DNA of 64,000 nucleotides, taken from Promineifilum sp019695075. Its GTDB lineage: Bacteria > Chloroflexota > Anaerolineae > Promineifilales > Promineifilaceae. Under the pieces are notes generated by a model that searched no databases, was not told the origin of the DNA, and worked only from the letters and a program-made list of their open reading frames with translations. The translations under genes and the position numbers were made by a program. Positions 7,621-15,986 of this stretch are shown piece by piece. Position 1 is the first letter of the stretch. Every line of letters begins with the position of its first letter. The stretch spans positions 1 through 64,000 of the forward strand of contig JAHCIO010000025.1 of the NCBI GenBank assembly GCA_026129185.1, written 5' to 3'.

Positions 7621-9102
7621 ATGACCACGCAAGTGCCCGACCTCTATCGCACCCTCGGCGTCGGCCGCGACGCGACGACCGAGGCGATCGAGGCCGCCTA
7701 TACCGGCTGGCAGGCGCGCCTGTCCGCCGGCGAGCCGATCTCCACCCAGGAATGGGAGCGCCTGCGCTATGCCCACGAGGTGCTCAGCAACCCCCAGCGC
7801 CGCAGCCTCTACGATTCGCTGGTGGCCGAGACGACCGTCTCCAGCCTCGACCTGTCAGTGGCCGTCAGCGCGGCGCGGCTGCCGCTGCTGGCCACGCCGC
7901 AGGTGGTCTACGCTCTGGTGCGGCTGGCCGCCCGCGAGACAACGGGCGAGCGGCGGCCATTGACCCTCGGCCTCGTCGTTGACCGCAGCACCTCCATGCG
8001 CGGCGAGCGGTTGGAGAAGGTCATGGCCGCGGCCGAGTTGCTGCTCGACCGCCTGGGGCCGGAGGACGCCCTGGCGCTGATCAGCTTCAGCGACCGGGCC
8101 GAGGTGGTGCTGCCCGCGGCTGTGTTGGGGACGGCCAACGGCCGTGACGACGCCCCTGCCTGGCGCGACCCGCGCCGCCAGTTGCGCAGCCTGGCCGCTT
8201 CCGGCGGCACGGAGATCTATCAGGGCCTGCGCGCCGGGCTGGACGAGGTTTCGCGGCTGGCCAACGGCGGGCGCATCGCCCACCTCATCCTGCTGACCGA
8301 CGGCCACACCTACGGCGACGCCGACCACTGCCTGCGCCTGGCCCGCGACGCCGCCGCGCGGGGCATCGGCATCACCGCCTTCGGCATCGGCGCCGACTGG
8401 AACGACGCCTTCCTCGACGCACTGGTGGCCCCCTCCGGCGGGCAATCCCACTACGCCGCCGCGCCGGGCGACATCCTGACCCATCTGGAGGCGCGGCTGG
8501 CCGGGCTGGGCGACATCTACGCCCACGACGTGCGCCTGCGGGCGGGCTGGCCGGCCCAGCTATCGCTGCGCGCCGGCTTTCGGCTGGCCCCCTTCCCGCA
8601 GCCGCTGGCGCTGGAGGCCGATCCCATTCCCCTGGGCGACCTGGAGGGGCGCGCGCCGCTGACGCTGCTGCTGGAGTTCGCCGTCGCCCCGCAGACGATG
8701 GCCACCCGCTTCCGCCTGCCCGTTGAGGTGCGCTACCGGCGACCCGGCGGCGGCGAGGAGTCGCTCGGCCGCGCGGCCCAACTGCTCGTCCAGAGCGACA
8801 CGACCGGCGACGAAGCCCCGACGGCGTCGCTCATCGAGGCCGCCCGGCGGCTGAACCTCTACCGCATGCAGGAGCGGGCCTGGGAGGAGGCGCAGTCGGG
8901 CCGGCTGGACACGGCCGCGGCGCGGATGCGTCGCCTGACCGACCGCTATCTGGAGACGGGCGACCTGAAGCTGGCCCAGCAGGCGCAATTGGAGGCGCAA
9001 CGCCTGGGCCGCCTGGGGACGATGTCGCTGGAGGGGCGCAAAGTGCTCAAGTATGGCACGCGCTTGCTGTTGGGGCAGTTGCCGCGGGAGCCGGAGTCAT
9101 GA
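7621..9102 (+). CDS. J-like domain and von Willebrand factor A domain protein
   Basis: The protein has 493 residues. Residues 6-67 resemble a DnaJ J-domain (DLYRTLGVGRDATTEAIEAAY, later LSNPQRRSLYDSL), but the HPD tripeptide that activates Hsp70 is absent and the loop reads LSAGEPIST. It is therefore probably a protein-protein module rather than a co-chaperone. A VWA domain spans about 115-300, with the complete metal-site motif Asp121-x-Ser-x-Ser in VVDRSTSMRG and a later LLTDGHTYGD. The C-terminal half is a beta-rich region plus helices. VWA proteins with Ser/Thr kinases, PP2C and FHA proteins are a recurring bacterial signalling set. The gene overlaps the next one by four bases (ATGA), implying coupled translation. 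Confidence 0.88.
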   Translation: MTTQVPDLYRTLGVGRDATTEAIEAAYTGWQARLSAGEPISTQEWERLRYAHEVLSNPQRRSLYDSLVAETTVSSLDLSVAVSAARLPLLATPQVVYALVRLAARETTGERRPLTLGLVVDRSTSMRGERLEKVMAAAELLLDRLGPEDALALISFSDRAEVVLPAAVLGTANGRDDAPAWRDPRRQLRSLAASGGTEIYQGLRAGLDEVSRLANGGRIAHLILLTDGHTYGDADHCLRLARDAAARGIGITAFGIGADWNDAFLDALVAPSGGQSHYAAAPGDILTHLEARLAGLGDIYAHDVRLRAGWPAQLSLRAGFRLAPFPQPLALEADPIPLGDLEGRAPLTLLLEFAVAPQTMATRFRLPVEVRYRRPGGGEESLGRAAQLLVQSDTTGDEAPTASLIEAARRLNLYRMQERAWEEAQSGRLDTAAARMRRLTDRYLETGDLKLAQQAQLEAQRLGRLGTMSLEGRKVLKYGTRLLLGQLPREPES

Positions 9103-9605
9103 TCGCCTGCCCGGAATGTGGCGCGGAACACCTGCCGGGAACGCTGTTCTGCGACCAGTGCGGCGCGGCCATTCACCCGGCGGCGCAAGCCCACGTGGCC
9201 CGCACGGCGCGCCCGCAGCTGCCGGCCGCGCCCGCCCGCCGCCGGCCAGAGACGCTGCCCCCGCCGCCCGGCGAGGCCCAGCCGGAGTTGCGCGTCGCCG
9301 TCCCCCACCGCCACCGCGACCTGACCATCCGCGCCGCCGTCATCCAGATCGGCCGGGCCGACCCCGACGCCGACTTCCGCCCCGAACTCGACCTGACCCC
9401 CTTCGATGGCCTGGAGCGCGGCGTCTCGCGCCGCCACGCGACCATCCAGTGGGCCGAGGGCGGCTTTGTGCTCATCGACCAGCACAGCAGCAACGGCACG
9501 TGGCTGGAGGGCGTCCGCCTGGTGGCCGGCTACGCCTATCAGCTGCCGCCGCAGGCCACCGTGCGCTTTGGCGACCTGGTGGTACAACTGGCCACAAGCG
9601 ATTAA
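9099..9605 (+). CDS. Zinc-ribbon and FHA domain protein
   Basis: The 168-residue protein starts with a zinc ribbon (CPECG at residues 4-8 and CDQCG near 18-22). A Pro/Ala-rich linker follows, then an FHA domain from about residue 70 to 165 (IQIGRADPDAD, GVSRRHATIQW, DQHSSNGTWLEGVRL). The GR, SRRH and NGT residues that bind phosphothreonine are all present. It should recognise a Thr-phosphorylated protein, most likely one phosphorylated by the kinase two genes upstream (inference from the operon). Its start overlaps the stop of the VWA gene. Confidence 0.92.
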   Translation: MIACPECGAEHLPGTLFCDQCGAAIHPAAQAHVARTARPQLPAAPARRRPETLPPPPGEAQPELRVAVPHRHRDLTIRAAVIQIGRADPDADFRPELDLTPFDGLERGVSRRHATIQWAEGGFVLIDQHSSNGTWLEGVRLVAGYAYQLPPQATVRFGDLVVQLATSD

Positions 9606-9623
9606 ACTGGAGAGCGAGAGCGT

Positions 9624-9866
9624 ATGAGACTGTCGGCCATCATTCAGATGTTAGAAGAAGACCCCATTTTGGGCGAACTGGACGGCCGGCCCGATGCCGC
9701 GGCCCACTTCCTGACCGTCCACAACCCGCGCCGCCGCGACGGCCGCGCCGTGCCCCTTTTCGAGGCCAACGTCGAGACGGTGCTCATCGCCTGGCACCGC
9801 ATCGCCACCGTCCAACTGCTGCCCCAGGCCGAGGTCGAGAAGGCCATCGGCTTTGTGCGCGAGTGA
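9624..9866 (+). CDS. Small conserved protein of the signalling block, unknown function
   Basis: An 80-residue soluble protein starting MRLSAIIQMLEED and ending EKAIGFVRE. A ribosome site (GGAGAG) precedes the ATG. It lies 18 bases after the FHA gene and 9 before the response regulator, so it belongs to the same transcript. The middle reads like a small beta-rich fold (FLTVHNPRR, VPLFEANVETVLIAW). No motif, signal peptide or membrane segment is seen. No family is recognised with confidence. Confidence 0.75.
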   Translation: MRLSAIIQMLEEDPILGELDGRPDAAAHFLTVHNPRRRDGRAVPLFEANVETVLIAWHRIATVQLLPQAEVEKAIGFVRE

Positions 9867-9875
9867 GGCTGTCCC

Positions 9876-10610
9876 ATGGTCGAGCAAGTCCCTGAGAATC
9901 TGGAATCCACCGGCCCGCAACTCATCCTCATCGTCGATGACGAGCTACGCATGCGCCGCTTCATCCGCATGAACATGGAACTGGAGGGCTATCAGGTCAT
10001 CGAGGCCGAGAACGGCATCCACGCCCTGGATCAGATTCGCCAGTTCAACCCCGACCTGGTGGTCATGGACGTGATGATGCCGGAGATGGACGGCTTCGAG
10101 ACGCTCAAGCTGTTGCGCGAGATCTCGACCGTGCCCGTCATCCTGCTGACCGTGCGCGACGAAGAGGAGGACATCACCCGCGGCCTGGCCCTGGGGGCCG
10201 ACGATTACGTGACCAAGCCCTTCAGCCCGCGCGTGTTGACCAGCCGGGTGGCGGCCGTGCTGCGCCGCGCCCACTGGCCCGCGCCGCCGCCGCGCACCGT
10301 CCTGCGCATCGACGACCGTTTGTCGGTGGACTTCAACCGCCATCAGGTCATCGTTAACGGCGAGCGCATCGACCTGCGGCCGACCGAGTACCGCTTGCTG
10401 AACCACCTCATCCAGAATGCCGGTTGGGTCGTGCCCCACGACACCCTGCTGGCTAAGGTCTGGGGCTACGAATACCGCGAAGAAACCCACTACCTCCGCC
10501 TCTACATCAACTATCTGCGCAAGAAGATCGAGGAAGACCCGGCCAACCCGCACTACATCCTGACCGAGCGCGGCGTCGGCTATCGCTTCATCGATTTCAA
10601 GAAAGACTAA
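9876..10610 (+). CDS. OmpR/PhoB-type response regulator
   Basis: DNA-binding response regulator of 244 residues. The receiver domain (about 15-130) has the acidic pair in LIVDDELRMRR, the phospho-acceptor Asp in VVMDVMMPEMDG and the Lys of VTKPFSP. A winged-helix Trans_reg_C domain (about 145-240) follows, with LRPTEYRLLNHL and YINYLRKKIEEDP ending in ERGVGYRF. No histidine kinase is adjacent. The only one in the window is at 30.5 kb, so its input is either a distant kinase or cross-talk from the Ser/Thr kinase block it ends (inference). Confidence 0.94.
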   Translation: MVEQVPENLESTGPQLILIVDDELRMRRFIRMNMELEGYQVIEAENGIHALDQIRQFNPDLVVMDVMMPEMDGFETLKLLREISTVPVILLTVRDEEEDITRGLALGADDYVTKPFSPRVLTSRVAAVLRRAHWPAPPPRTVLRIDDRLSVDFNRHQVIVNGERIDLRPTEYRLLNHLIQNAGWVVPHDTLLAKVWGYEYREETHYLRLYINYLRKKIEEDPANPHYILTERGVGYRFIDFKKD

Positions 10611-10659
10611 ACCGGGACTTTTCGCTTGTCGCGCCCCTGTTTTTTCGTCCCGTTGGCGC

Positions 10660-10665
10660 TATAAT
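10660..10665 (+). promoter_or_regulatory. -10 box upstream of the RelA/SpoT gene
   Basis: TATAAT in GGCGCTATAATGG, 119 bases before the ATG at 10785. The -35 region is weak (T-rich, about 17 bases upstream). Confidence 0.4.
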
Positions 10666-10784
10666 GGCGGAATCGAAAGCGGGGCCACAACGCGCCGGCC
10701 GCGAATAGCTCGCCGCGCGGGGCCGCTGTAGCCGCTTGACCGGACAGAGCAGTACCGGGGCAGTCGGCGCACGTCAACATCGCT

Positions 10785-13034
10785 ATGATTGAACGCGACA
10801 CGATCACGGCCGACGCCGAGCAGTTATTTGCGTTGATTAACACCTACCTTTCTGAGACTGACCGCCTTCAGGTCCAGAAAGCGTACGATTTCGCTCGTCG
10901 GGAACATGGCGACCAACGCCGTAAGACCGGCGAGCTTTTTATTACCCACCCGGTGACAGTGGCCACCTACCTGGCCACCTACCGGCTGGACACTCCGGCC
11001 GTCGTCGCCGCCCTGCTCCACGACGTGGCCGAGGACATCCCCGTGCCCATCGAGCAAATTGCCGCGCTGTTCGGCCGCGAGGTGGCCGCGCTGGTCGATG
11101 GCGTCACCAAGTTGAAGGAAGTCACCCGCGGCGTAGCCCAGGGGCGCAAGCTATCGACCGAGGAGTTGCAACAGGCCACGCTGCAAAAGCTCTTCGCGGC
11201 CATGACCACCGACGTGCGTACGGTCATCATCAAGCTCTTCGACCGGCTGCACAACATGCGCACCATCCACGGTATGTCGCTCGCCAAGCAGCGCGCCAAG
11301 GCCACCGAGACGCTGGCCGTCTACGCCCCGCTGGCCTACCGGTTGGGCATGTGGGAGGTCAAGAGCGAACTGGAGGCCCGCTCGCTGGCCGTGCTGGAGC
11401 CGCATGCCTACGAGACCATCCGCGCCGAACTGGAACGGCTACGACGCCACCAGGAGCCGCGCTTCGAGATTCTTCGCGCCCAAATCGAGGCCACGCTGCG
11501 CGAGGCCGGCCTGCCCGCGCGCGAGATCAAGCTGTCGCCGGAGAACATCTACACCGTCTACCAGGACCTGGTCAAGCACGGCATGGGCTACCGCGACGTA
11601 GATCGCAATCTGCGCCTGACTGTACTGATGGACGACCCCATCGACTGCTACACCGCCCTGGGCCACCTGCACACCCTGTGGCGGGCTGTGCCGCGGCGCA
11701 TCGACGACTACATCTCCGTCCAGCGCGAGAACCTCTACCAGTCGCTGCACACCACCGTCGTGGACGACAACGGCCAGCCGCTCAAGATCCGCGTGCGCAC
11801 GGTCGATATGGAGCGCCGGGCGCAGATCGGCGTGCTGGCCCGCTGGTACTATGCCGGCACAGCCCTCTCCGTCGAGGGCATGACCGAGCACCTGGGCAGC
11901 TTCTTCGCCAACGTCAAGGACAGCATCAGCGTCGAGCCGCACAATGTCGAGTTGAGCGTCCAGAGCGCCCTGGAGGATGTCCTCGGCAACCAGATTCGCG
12001 TCTACACACCCAAGGGTGAGCCGAAAGACCTGGCCGAGGGCAGCACGCCGATCGACTTCGCCTACAAGATTCACACCGAACTGGGCAACCGCTGTCATGC
12101 CGTCTTTGTCAACGACTTGCTCTACCCGCTGAACCGGCCGCTGAAGAACGGCGACCAGGTGCGCGTCGTCAAGAGCATGCGCGCCCAGCCGCAGCGGGCC
12201 TGGCTGGACGAAGACCTGGGCTACATCACGACGACCTATGCCCGGATGCACGCCCGGCGCTGGTTCCGTCGCTTGCCGGAAGGGGAGGCCATTCGCCAGG
12301 GCCAGGTGCTATTGCAGCACGAACTGGAGATGCTGGGCCTGCCCGACCTGCCCCACGACCGCATTGCCCCCTTCTTCAGCTATGAGGACGCGACGGAGCT
12401 GTACTACAACCTCGGCCGCGCCGAACTGCTGCCGACGACGCTCTCGACGCGCATCATGTCCGACCAGTGGTCGAAAGGCCGCTGCCTGCCCATCGACACC
12501 GTCGTGACCGCCGCTGACGGCTCGACCTACCTGATCACCAACGCCGACGGCCACCGCCTGCGCCTGTGCGCCACCTGCGACCCGCGCCCACGCGACGCCA
12601 TCGTCGGCTACCTACGCAAGGATGGCGCCGTCACCGTCCACCGCGAGGGCTGCCAGACGCTCAACGCCCTGCGCGCCCGGCCGGAGGGCGTCCACAGCCT
12701 GCTGAAGCTCGGCTGGGGCAACACGCAGCAGCGCGAGGCGCGGCTGGTGCTGCTCTACGTCGATGTCTACGACCGGCCCGGCCTGCTGCACGAGATCACC
12801 CACCTGATGCACGAGAAGGACAGCAACATCGCCCACATCTGTACCACGCGCCACAACCGGCCGGGGGAGCTGACCATCGAGATGGTGCTGGAGGTCGTCA
12901 GCCCGCGGCAACTGGTGCGCATCCTCCACCAGACCGAGGCTCTGGTCAACGTCAAAGAGGTGCGTTGCGCACCCGTGCCCGCCGACGCGGACCCCGACGA
13001 CATGATGCCGCCGTCGCTCTATCGCCCTGAATAG
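10785..13034 (+). CDS. RelA/SpoT family (p)ppGpp protein, probably hydrolase-biased
   Basis: The protein has 749 residues, the length of long RSH proteins. The HD hydrolase domain is intact: ITHPVTVA (His55), LLHDVAEDI (His79-Asp80, Glu83-Asp84) and LFDRLHNMRT. The synthetase region is altered. NLYQSLHTTV is kept, but the conserved E-x-Q-I-R-T strand reads KIRVRTVDM, losing the Glu of the catalytic site, and the GR-x-K substrate loop reads IKLSPENIY. TGS (about 410-470, IRVYTPKGEP), a zinc-finger-like CATCDP segment and a C-terminal ACT domain follow. It probably degrades more alarmone than it makes, but this is inference from residues. It has its own leader and -10 box after the signalling block. 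Confidence 0.9.
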   Translation: MIERDTITADAEQLFALINTYLSETDRLQVQKAYDFARREHGDQRRKTGELFITHPVTVATYLATYRLDTPAVVAALLHDVAEDIPVPIEQIAALFGREVAALVDGVTKLKEVTRGVAQGRKLSTEELQQATLQKLFAAMTTDVRTVIIKLFDRLHNMRTIHGMSLAKQRAKATETLAVYAPLAYRLGMWEVKSELEARSLAVLEPHAYETIRAELERLRRHQEPRFEILRAQIEATLREAGLPAREIKLSPENIYTVYQDLVKHGMGYRDVDRNLRLTVLMDDPIDCYTALGHLHTLWRAVPRRIDDYISVQRENLYQSLHTTVVDDNGQPLKIRVRTVDMERRAQIGVLARWYYAGTALSVEGMTEHLGSFFANVKDSISVEPHNVELSVQSALEDVLGNQIRVYTPKGEPKDLAEGSTPIDFAYKIHTELGNRCHAVFVNDLLYPLNRPLKNGDQVRVVKSMRAQPQRAWLDEDLGYITTTYARMHARRWFRRLPEGEAIRQGQVLLQHELEMLGLPDLPHDRIAPFFSYEDATELYYNLGRAELLPTTLSTRIMSDQWSKGRCLPIDTVVTAADGSTYLITNADGHRLRLCATCDPRPRDAIVGYLRKDGAVTVHREGCQTLNALRARPEGVHSLLKLGWGNTQQREARLVLLYVDVYDRPGLLHEITHLMHEKDSNIAHICTTRHNRPGELTIEMVLEVVSPRQLVRILHQTEALVNVKEVRCAPVPADADPDDMMPPSLYRPE

Positions 13035-13060
13035 CCCCCCGCGGCCGAATCGCCTACACG

Positions 13061-13131
13061 GTAGCACAGCCTGTCAGACTGTGACCGCGCGACGTCCGTC
13101 TACGCAGAGGCAGCCTAACAGGCTGCGCTAC
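13061..13131. repeat. Fold-back repeat, class G (GTAGC-CAGCCTGT), copy 1
   Basis: The left arm GTAGCACAGCCTGTCAGACTG and right arm CAGCCTAACAGGCTGCGCTAC are inverted to each other around about 30 bases. It lies 27 bases after the RelA/SpoT stop, in the 318-base gap (13035-13352). The rest of that gap holds the promoter at 13228 and no supported gene. The second copy is at 39.15 kb. Confidence 0.8.
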
Positions 13132-13227
13132 AGCCGCTGCTATCGCCGATCTGGCTCCCTTCCCGGCTAATTTGCTGAGCACAGGCTGAGAAAACAGCCC
13201 TGCGCGTCACCGCTCACACCCCTGTGG

Positions 13228-13257
13228 TTGACAATGCCCCGCGCCGTCCTTCATAAT
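13228..13257 (+). promoter_or_regulatory. Predicted promoter of the CBM48-like gene
   Basis: A perfect TTGACA (13228-13233) lies 18 bases before CATAAT (13252-13257). This predicts a leader of roughly 90 bases before the ATG at 13353. Confidence 0.6.
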
Positions 13258-13352
13258 GGGCTACGGTTTCCAAACGACATTTGTCACCAACGCCAATTGC
13301 CTTACCAAAATGCAATAGCGAGCGGACAGACCTGATTGAAGGAGAATGAACC

Positions 13353-13646
13353 ATGCTGAAGAAGAAGTACGTCAAGTCGAAGGACGAATACGAAGTGACC
13401 TTTGAGCTGCCGAGCGAGGCCAAAGAGGCCGTGCTGGTGTGCGAAGCCAACGGCTGGGAGCCGGTGGCCATGAAGAAGAGCAAGGGCACGTTTGCGGCCA
13501 AGCTGCGTGTGCCGGCCAACGGCCGCTACCAGTACCGCTTCCTGCTCAACAACAACGAGTGGGTCAACGACAATGCCGCCGATGCCTACGTTCCCAACGA
13601 GCACGGCAGCACCAACAGCGTTGTCGAGACCTATAGCGTTAACTAA
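13353..13646 (+). CDS. Stand-alone glycogen-binding (CBM48-like) domain protein
   Basis: A 97-residue protein preceded by a strong ribosome site (AAGGAGA, seven bases before ATG). The whole length fits one AMPK/isoamylase-N type carbohydrate-binding domain: VTFELPSEAKEAVLVCEANGWEPVAMKK, then RYQYRFLLNNNEWVNDNAAD, then HGSTNSVVETY. The aromatic positions typical of glycogen binding are present. No catalytic domain is attached and no glycogen enzyme is adjacent, so it may tether partner proteins to a storage polymer or be a free binding module. It has its own good promoter and a terminator, so it is monocistronic. Confidence 0.85.
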   Translation: MLKKKYVKSKDEYEVTFELPSEAKEAVLVCEANGWEPVAMKKSKGTFAAKLRVPANGRYQYRFLLNNNEWVNDNAADAYVPNEHGSTNSVVETYSVN

Positions 13647-13672
13647 GAATCGGTCTCAACGAACATGTGGCG

Positions 13673-13703
13673 GCGGTCTGCTTCGGCAGGCCGCTTTTGT
13701 TTT
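13673..13703 (+). terminator. Intrinsic terminator after the CBM48-like gene
   Basis: Stem GCGGTCTGC (13673-13681), loop TTCG, stem GCAGGCCGC (13686-13694), then TTTTGTTTT. It lies in the convergent gap with the glycosyltransferase gene. Confidence 0.88.
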
Positions 13704-15986
13704 CTAGCGCACGCGCAGGACGCCCAGGGGAACGGTGTCCGACGGCGAGCGCTGGCCGGCGACCGTGACGGGCAGCCGCGCGCCGCTGGCGAAGTCGTAC
13801 AGGCCGATCTGCACCGGGTAGTCGCCCGGCGGCAGGCCGGCCGGCAGCGCCAGCACGGCCGTCTCGTCGAAGACCTCGCCCGTGGCCCACAGGCGCGGCG
13901 GGTACTGGCCGCCCATCACCGGCCCATCGCTCTGGGCCAGCGGGGCTTGCGCTGGGTCGCCCAGGTGGACGAAGAGGTGCAGGTCGGCCGGGCCGGGCGG
14001 CGGGTCACTCACCTGCCAGCGTAGCCGCACGGCGACGCTGTCGCCCGGCGCGGCTTCGGCCACGGCCAGCTCCGCCCGCGCCAGTTCGATGCCCGCGCCC
14101 AGCGTCGCCAACGGCTCCACCCGCGCCGGCCAGCGCGCCGGCACGACCTTGACCGTGCCCACGGAGACGCTGTCGGCGTCCTCGCTCAGCTTGACGGCCA
14201 ATTGCGCCGCGACGGGCACGGCCGTGTCGTCCGGCAGGCGCACCTGCGCCGCCAGGCGGTCGGCAATGATGCCCTGGTTGGGCCAGAACGCCGCCGGGTA
14301 GCCGCCGCGGCCGGGGAAGGCGACGACGTTGCCGATGCGGGCGAAGTCGCGGCCGAATAACTCCAGGTAGACCAGCGGCGAGGCGGCCCGCCCGGCGGCG
14401 TCGGCCTGCCAGTAGAGCGTCGCCCAGACCCAGTCGCCCGGCCGGGCCAGCGGCGTCTCCACCACCGCGCCGAGCAGCGTCAGCCCCTCGTCGAAGCGGA
14501 TGTCCAACAGCGCGACCTCGGCCGGCGCGGCGCTGACGACGGCCGGCCGGGCGAAGGTCTCCGGCAGGACGACGGCGACGCAGTAGATTGAGGTGGCCAG
14601 GGCCAGACCAACGGCGGCCAGTTGTGTCCACGGCCGCGGCCAGCGGCTCAGGCCATAGGCCGCCGCCAACGCCAACGGCACGAGCGCGGGGAAGAACAAT
14701 CGTCCCTGGTCGGCCGAGGTGCGCAACATGAATTGCAGCCAGCCGGCCGACACCAGCAGGAACCAGCCCAACAGAACGAGGAAGGACGCCTGCCGGGCCA
14801 CAAAGCGCCGCGCGCCCGCCCAGCGCCGGCCGCGGACGACGCTCCAGCCCGCCCCCAGCATGGCCAGCAGGACGATGAGGTTCCAGACGATGTGGATCCA
14901 CGCCGGCGGCTGCACGCTCATCCAGCCGAAGAGCGCGAAGAACGACAGCCAGACGCGGTCCATGTCCTGGGCCACTTGCAGCAGCGAGTAAGGCCGGTAG
15001 CCGCCGGCGATGGCCACGAACTGGCTGGCCGCGGTCGGGTCGCCATAGAGCGTCCAGTTGCGCCACAGCAGCCAGCCGCCCAGCAGCAACGCCGGCGCGA
15101 CCACCCCGGCCACGGCCACGGCCGCCCGCGCGACCGCCCGCTTCGCCCCCTCCGGCCACGCTTCCGCCAGCGCCAGCAGCCCGACCACGCCCGCGCCGTA
15201 GGCCAGCAGCAGCAGGCCGGCCGCTTTGGAGAGCATGGCCAGGCCGATGGTGAGGCCAAGGAAGAGCAGGGGGGCGGGGGAACGGGGGCGCGGGGGAGCC
15301 GGAGGGTTGAGGAGGCGCAGGAGTTGCCAGAGGGCGGCGGCGCTGAACAGGGTGATGGCGGCGTCGTTGCTGACAGCGGCGTGGATGAAGGCGAACTGCG
15401 GCAGGAAGGCGACCAGAGCCGTGGCCAGCAGCGCCCGGCCCGACGCGGCCGGCCAGACGACCCGCCCGGCGGCGTAGATGCACAGCAGCGTGCCCAGCCC
15501 TAGCGCCGCCGACAGCAGCCGCGCGGCGTGGGCGGCCAGGATGTGACCGCGCCAGGGCCACTGCTCCTCCGGCGCGCGGACGAACATATTGGCGTTGATG
15601 GCCGGGCGCGCGCCGCTCTCGCCGCGCGGGTTCGGCGGGGTCAGCGGGCTGATCCACAGGTTGCCGGCGACGCTGGACACGTCGACGCGCGGGTTGGGCC
15701 ACAGTTGCGCCGGCTGGCCATCGCGGTCAAGGGCGCGGATGAGCAGCGCGGCGGTGGCGTAGTACAGCGGCGGCTGGGCGGCTTCCTGACCCATGCCGCC
15801 GGGGTCGCTGGTCGTCGGCAGGCGGCCGTTGCGGGCGATGAAGTCGGCGGTGAAGTAGTGGAGGTTCTCGTCCGGCGTCTCGAAGGGCGGCGAGGCGACG
15901 CTGTAGGCGATGGCCAGCAGGGCGTAGACGCCCAGGATGAGGGCCAGCAGGCGGCGGGTGGCGCGCGGCGTCAGGGCCTGGTTCAT
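13704..15986 (-). CDS. Membrane glycosyltransferase, GT-C fold (family 39-like), gene 1
   Basis: Predicted 760-residue polyprenyl-phosphate-sugar dependent glycosyltransferase. The ATG at 15984-15986 overlaps the stop of the upstream gene (ATGA) and starts the recognisable sequence MNQALTPRATRR; the longer upstream frame is out-of-frame sequence of the neighbour. A first membrane helix (about 12-32) is followed by the acidic pair Asp39-Glu40 in FETPDENLHY, placed as in the PMT/ArnT superfamily. About ten further hydrophobic segments run to about residue 500, then a soluble beta-rich C-terminal domain of about 250 residues. It should transfer a lipid-linked sugar outside the membrane. The acceptor is unknown. 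Confidence 0.85.
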   Translation of the reverse strand: MNQALTPRATRRLLALILGVYALLAIAYSVASPPFETPDENLHYFTADFIARNGRLPTTSDPGGMGQEAAQPPLYYATAALLIRALDRDGQPAQLWPNPRVDVSSVAGNLWISPLTPPNPRGESGARPAINANMFVRAPEEQWPWRGHILAAHAARLLSAALGLGTLLCIYAAGRVVWPAASGRALLATALVAFLPQFAFIHAAVSNDAAITLFSAAALWQLLRLLNPPAPPRPRSPAPLLFLGLTIGLAMLSKAAGLLLLAYGAGVVGLLALAEAWPEGAKRAVARAAVAVAGVVAPALLLGGWLLWRNWTLYGDPTAASQFVAIAGGYRPYSLLQVAQDMDRVWLSFFALFGWMSVQPPAWIHIVWNLIVLLAMLGAGWSVVRGRRWAGARRFVARQASFLVLLGWFLLVSAGWLQFMLRTSADQGRLFFPALVPLALAAAYGLSRWPRPWTQLAAVGLALATSIYCVAVVLPETFARPAVVSAAPAEVALLDIRFDEGLTLLGAVVETPLARPGDWVWATLYWQADAAGRAASPLVYLELFGRDFARIGNVVAFPGRGGYPAAFWPNQGIIADRLAAQVRLPDDTAVPVAAQLAVKLSEDADSVSVGTVKVVPARWPARVEPLATLGAGIELARAELAVAEAAPGDSVAVRLRWQVSDPPPGPADLHLFVHLGDPAQAPLAQSDGPVMGGQYPPRLWATGEVFDETAVLALPAGLPPGDYPVQIGLYDFASGARLPVTVAGQRSPSDTVPLGVLRVR

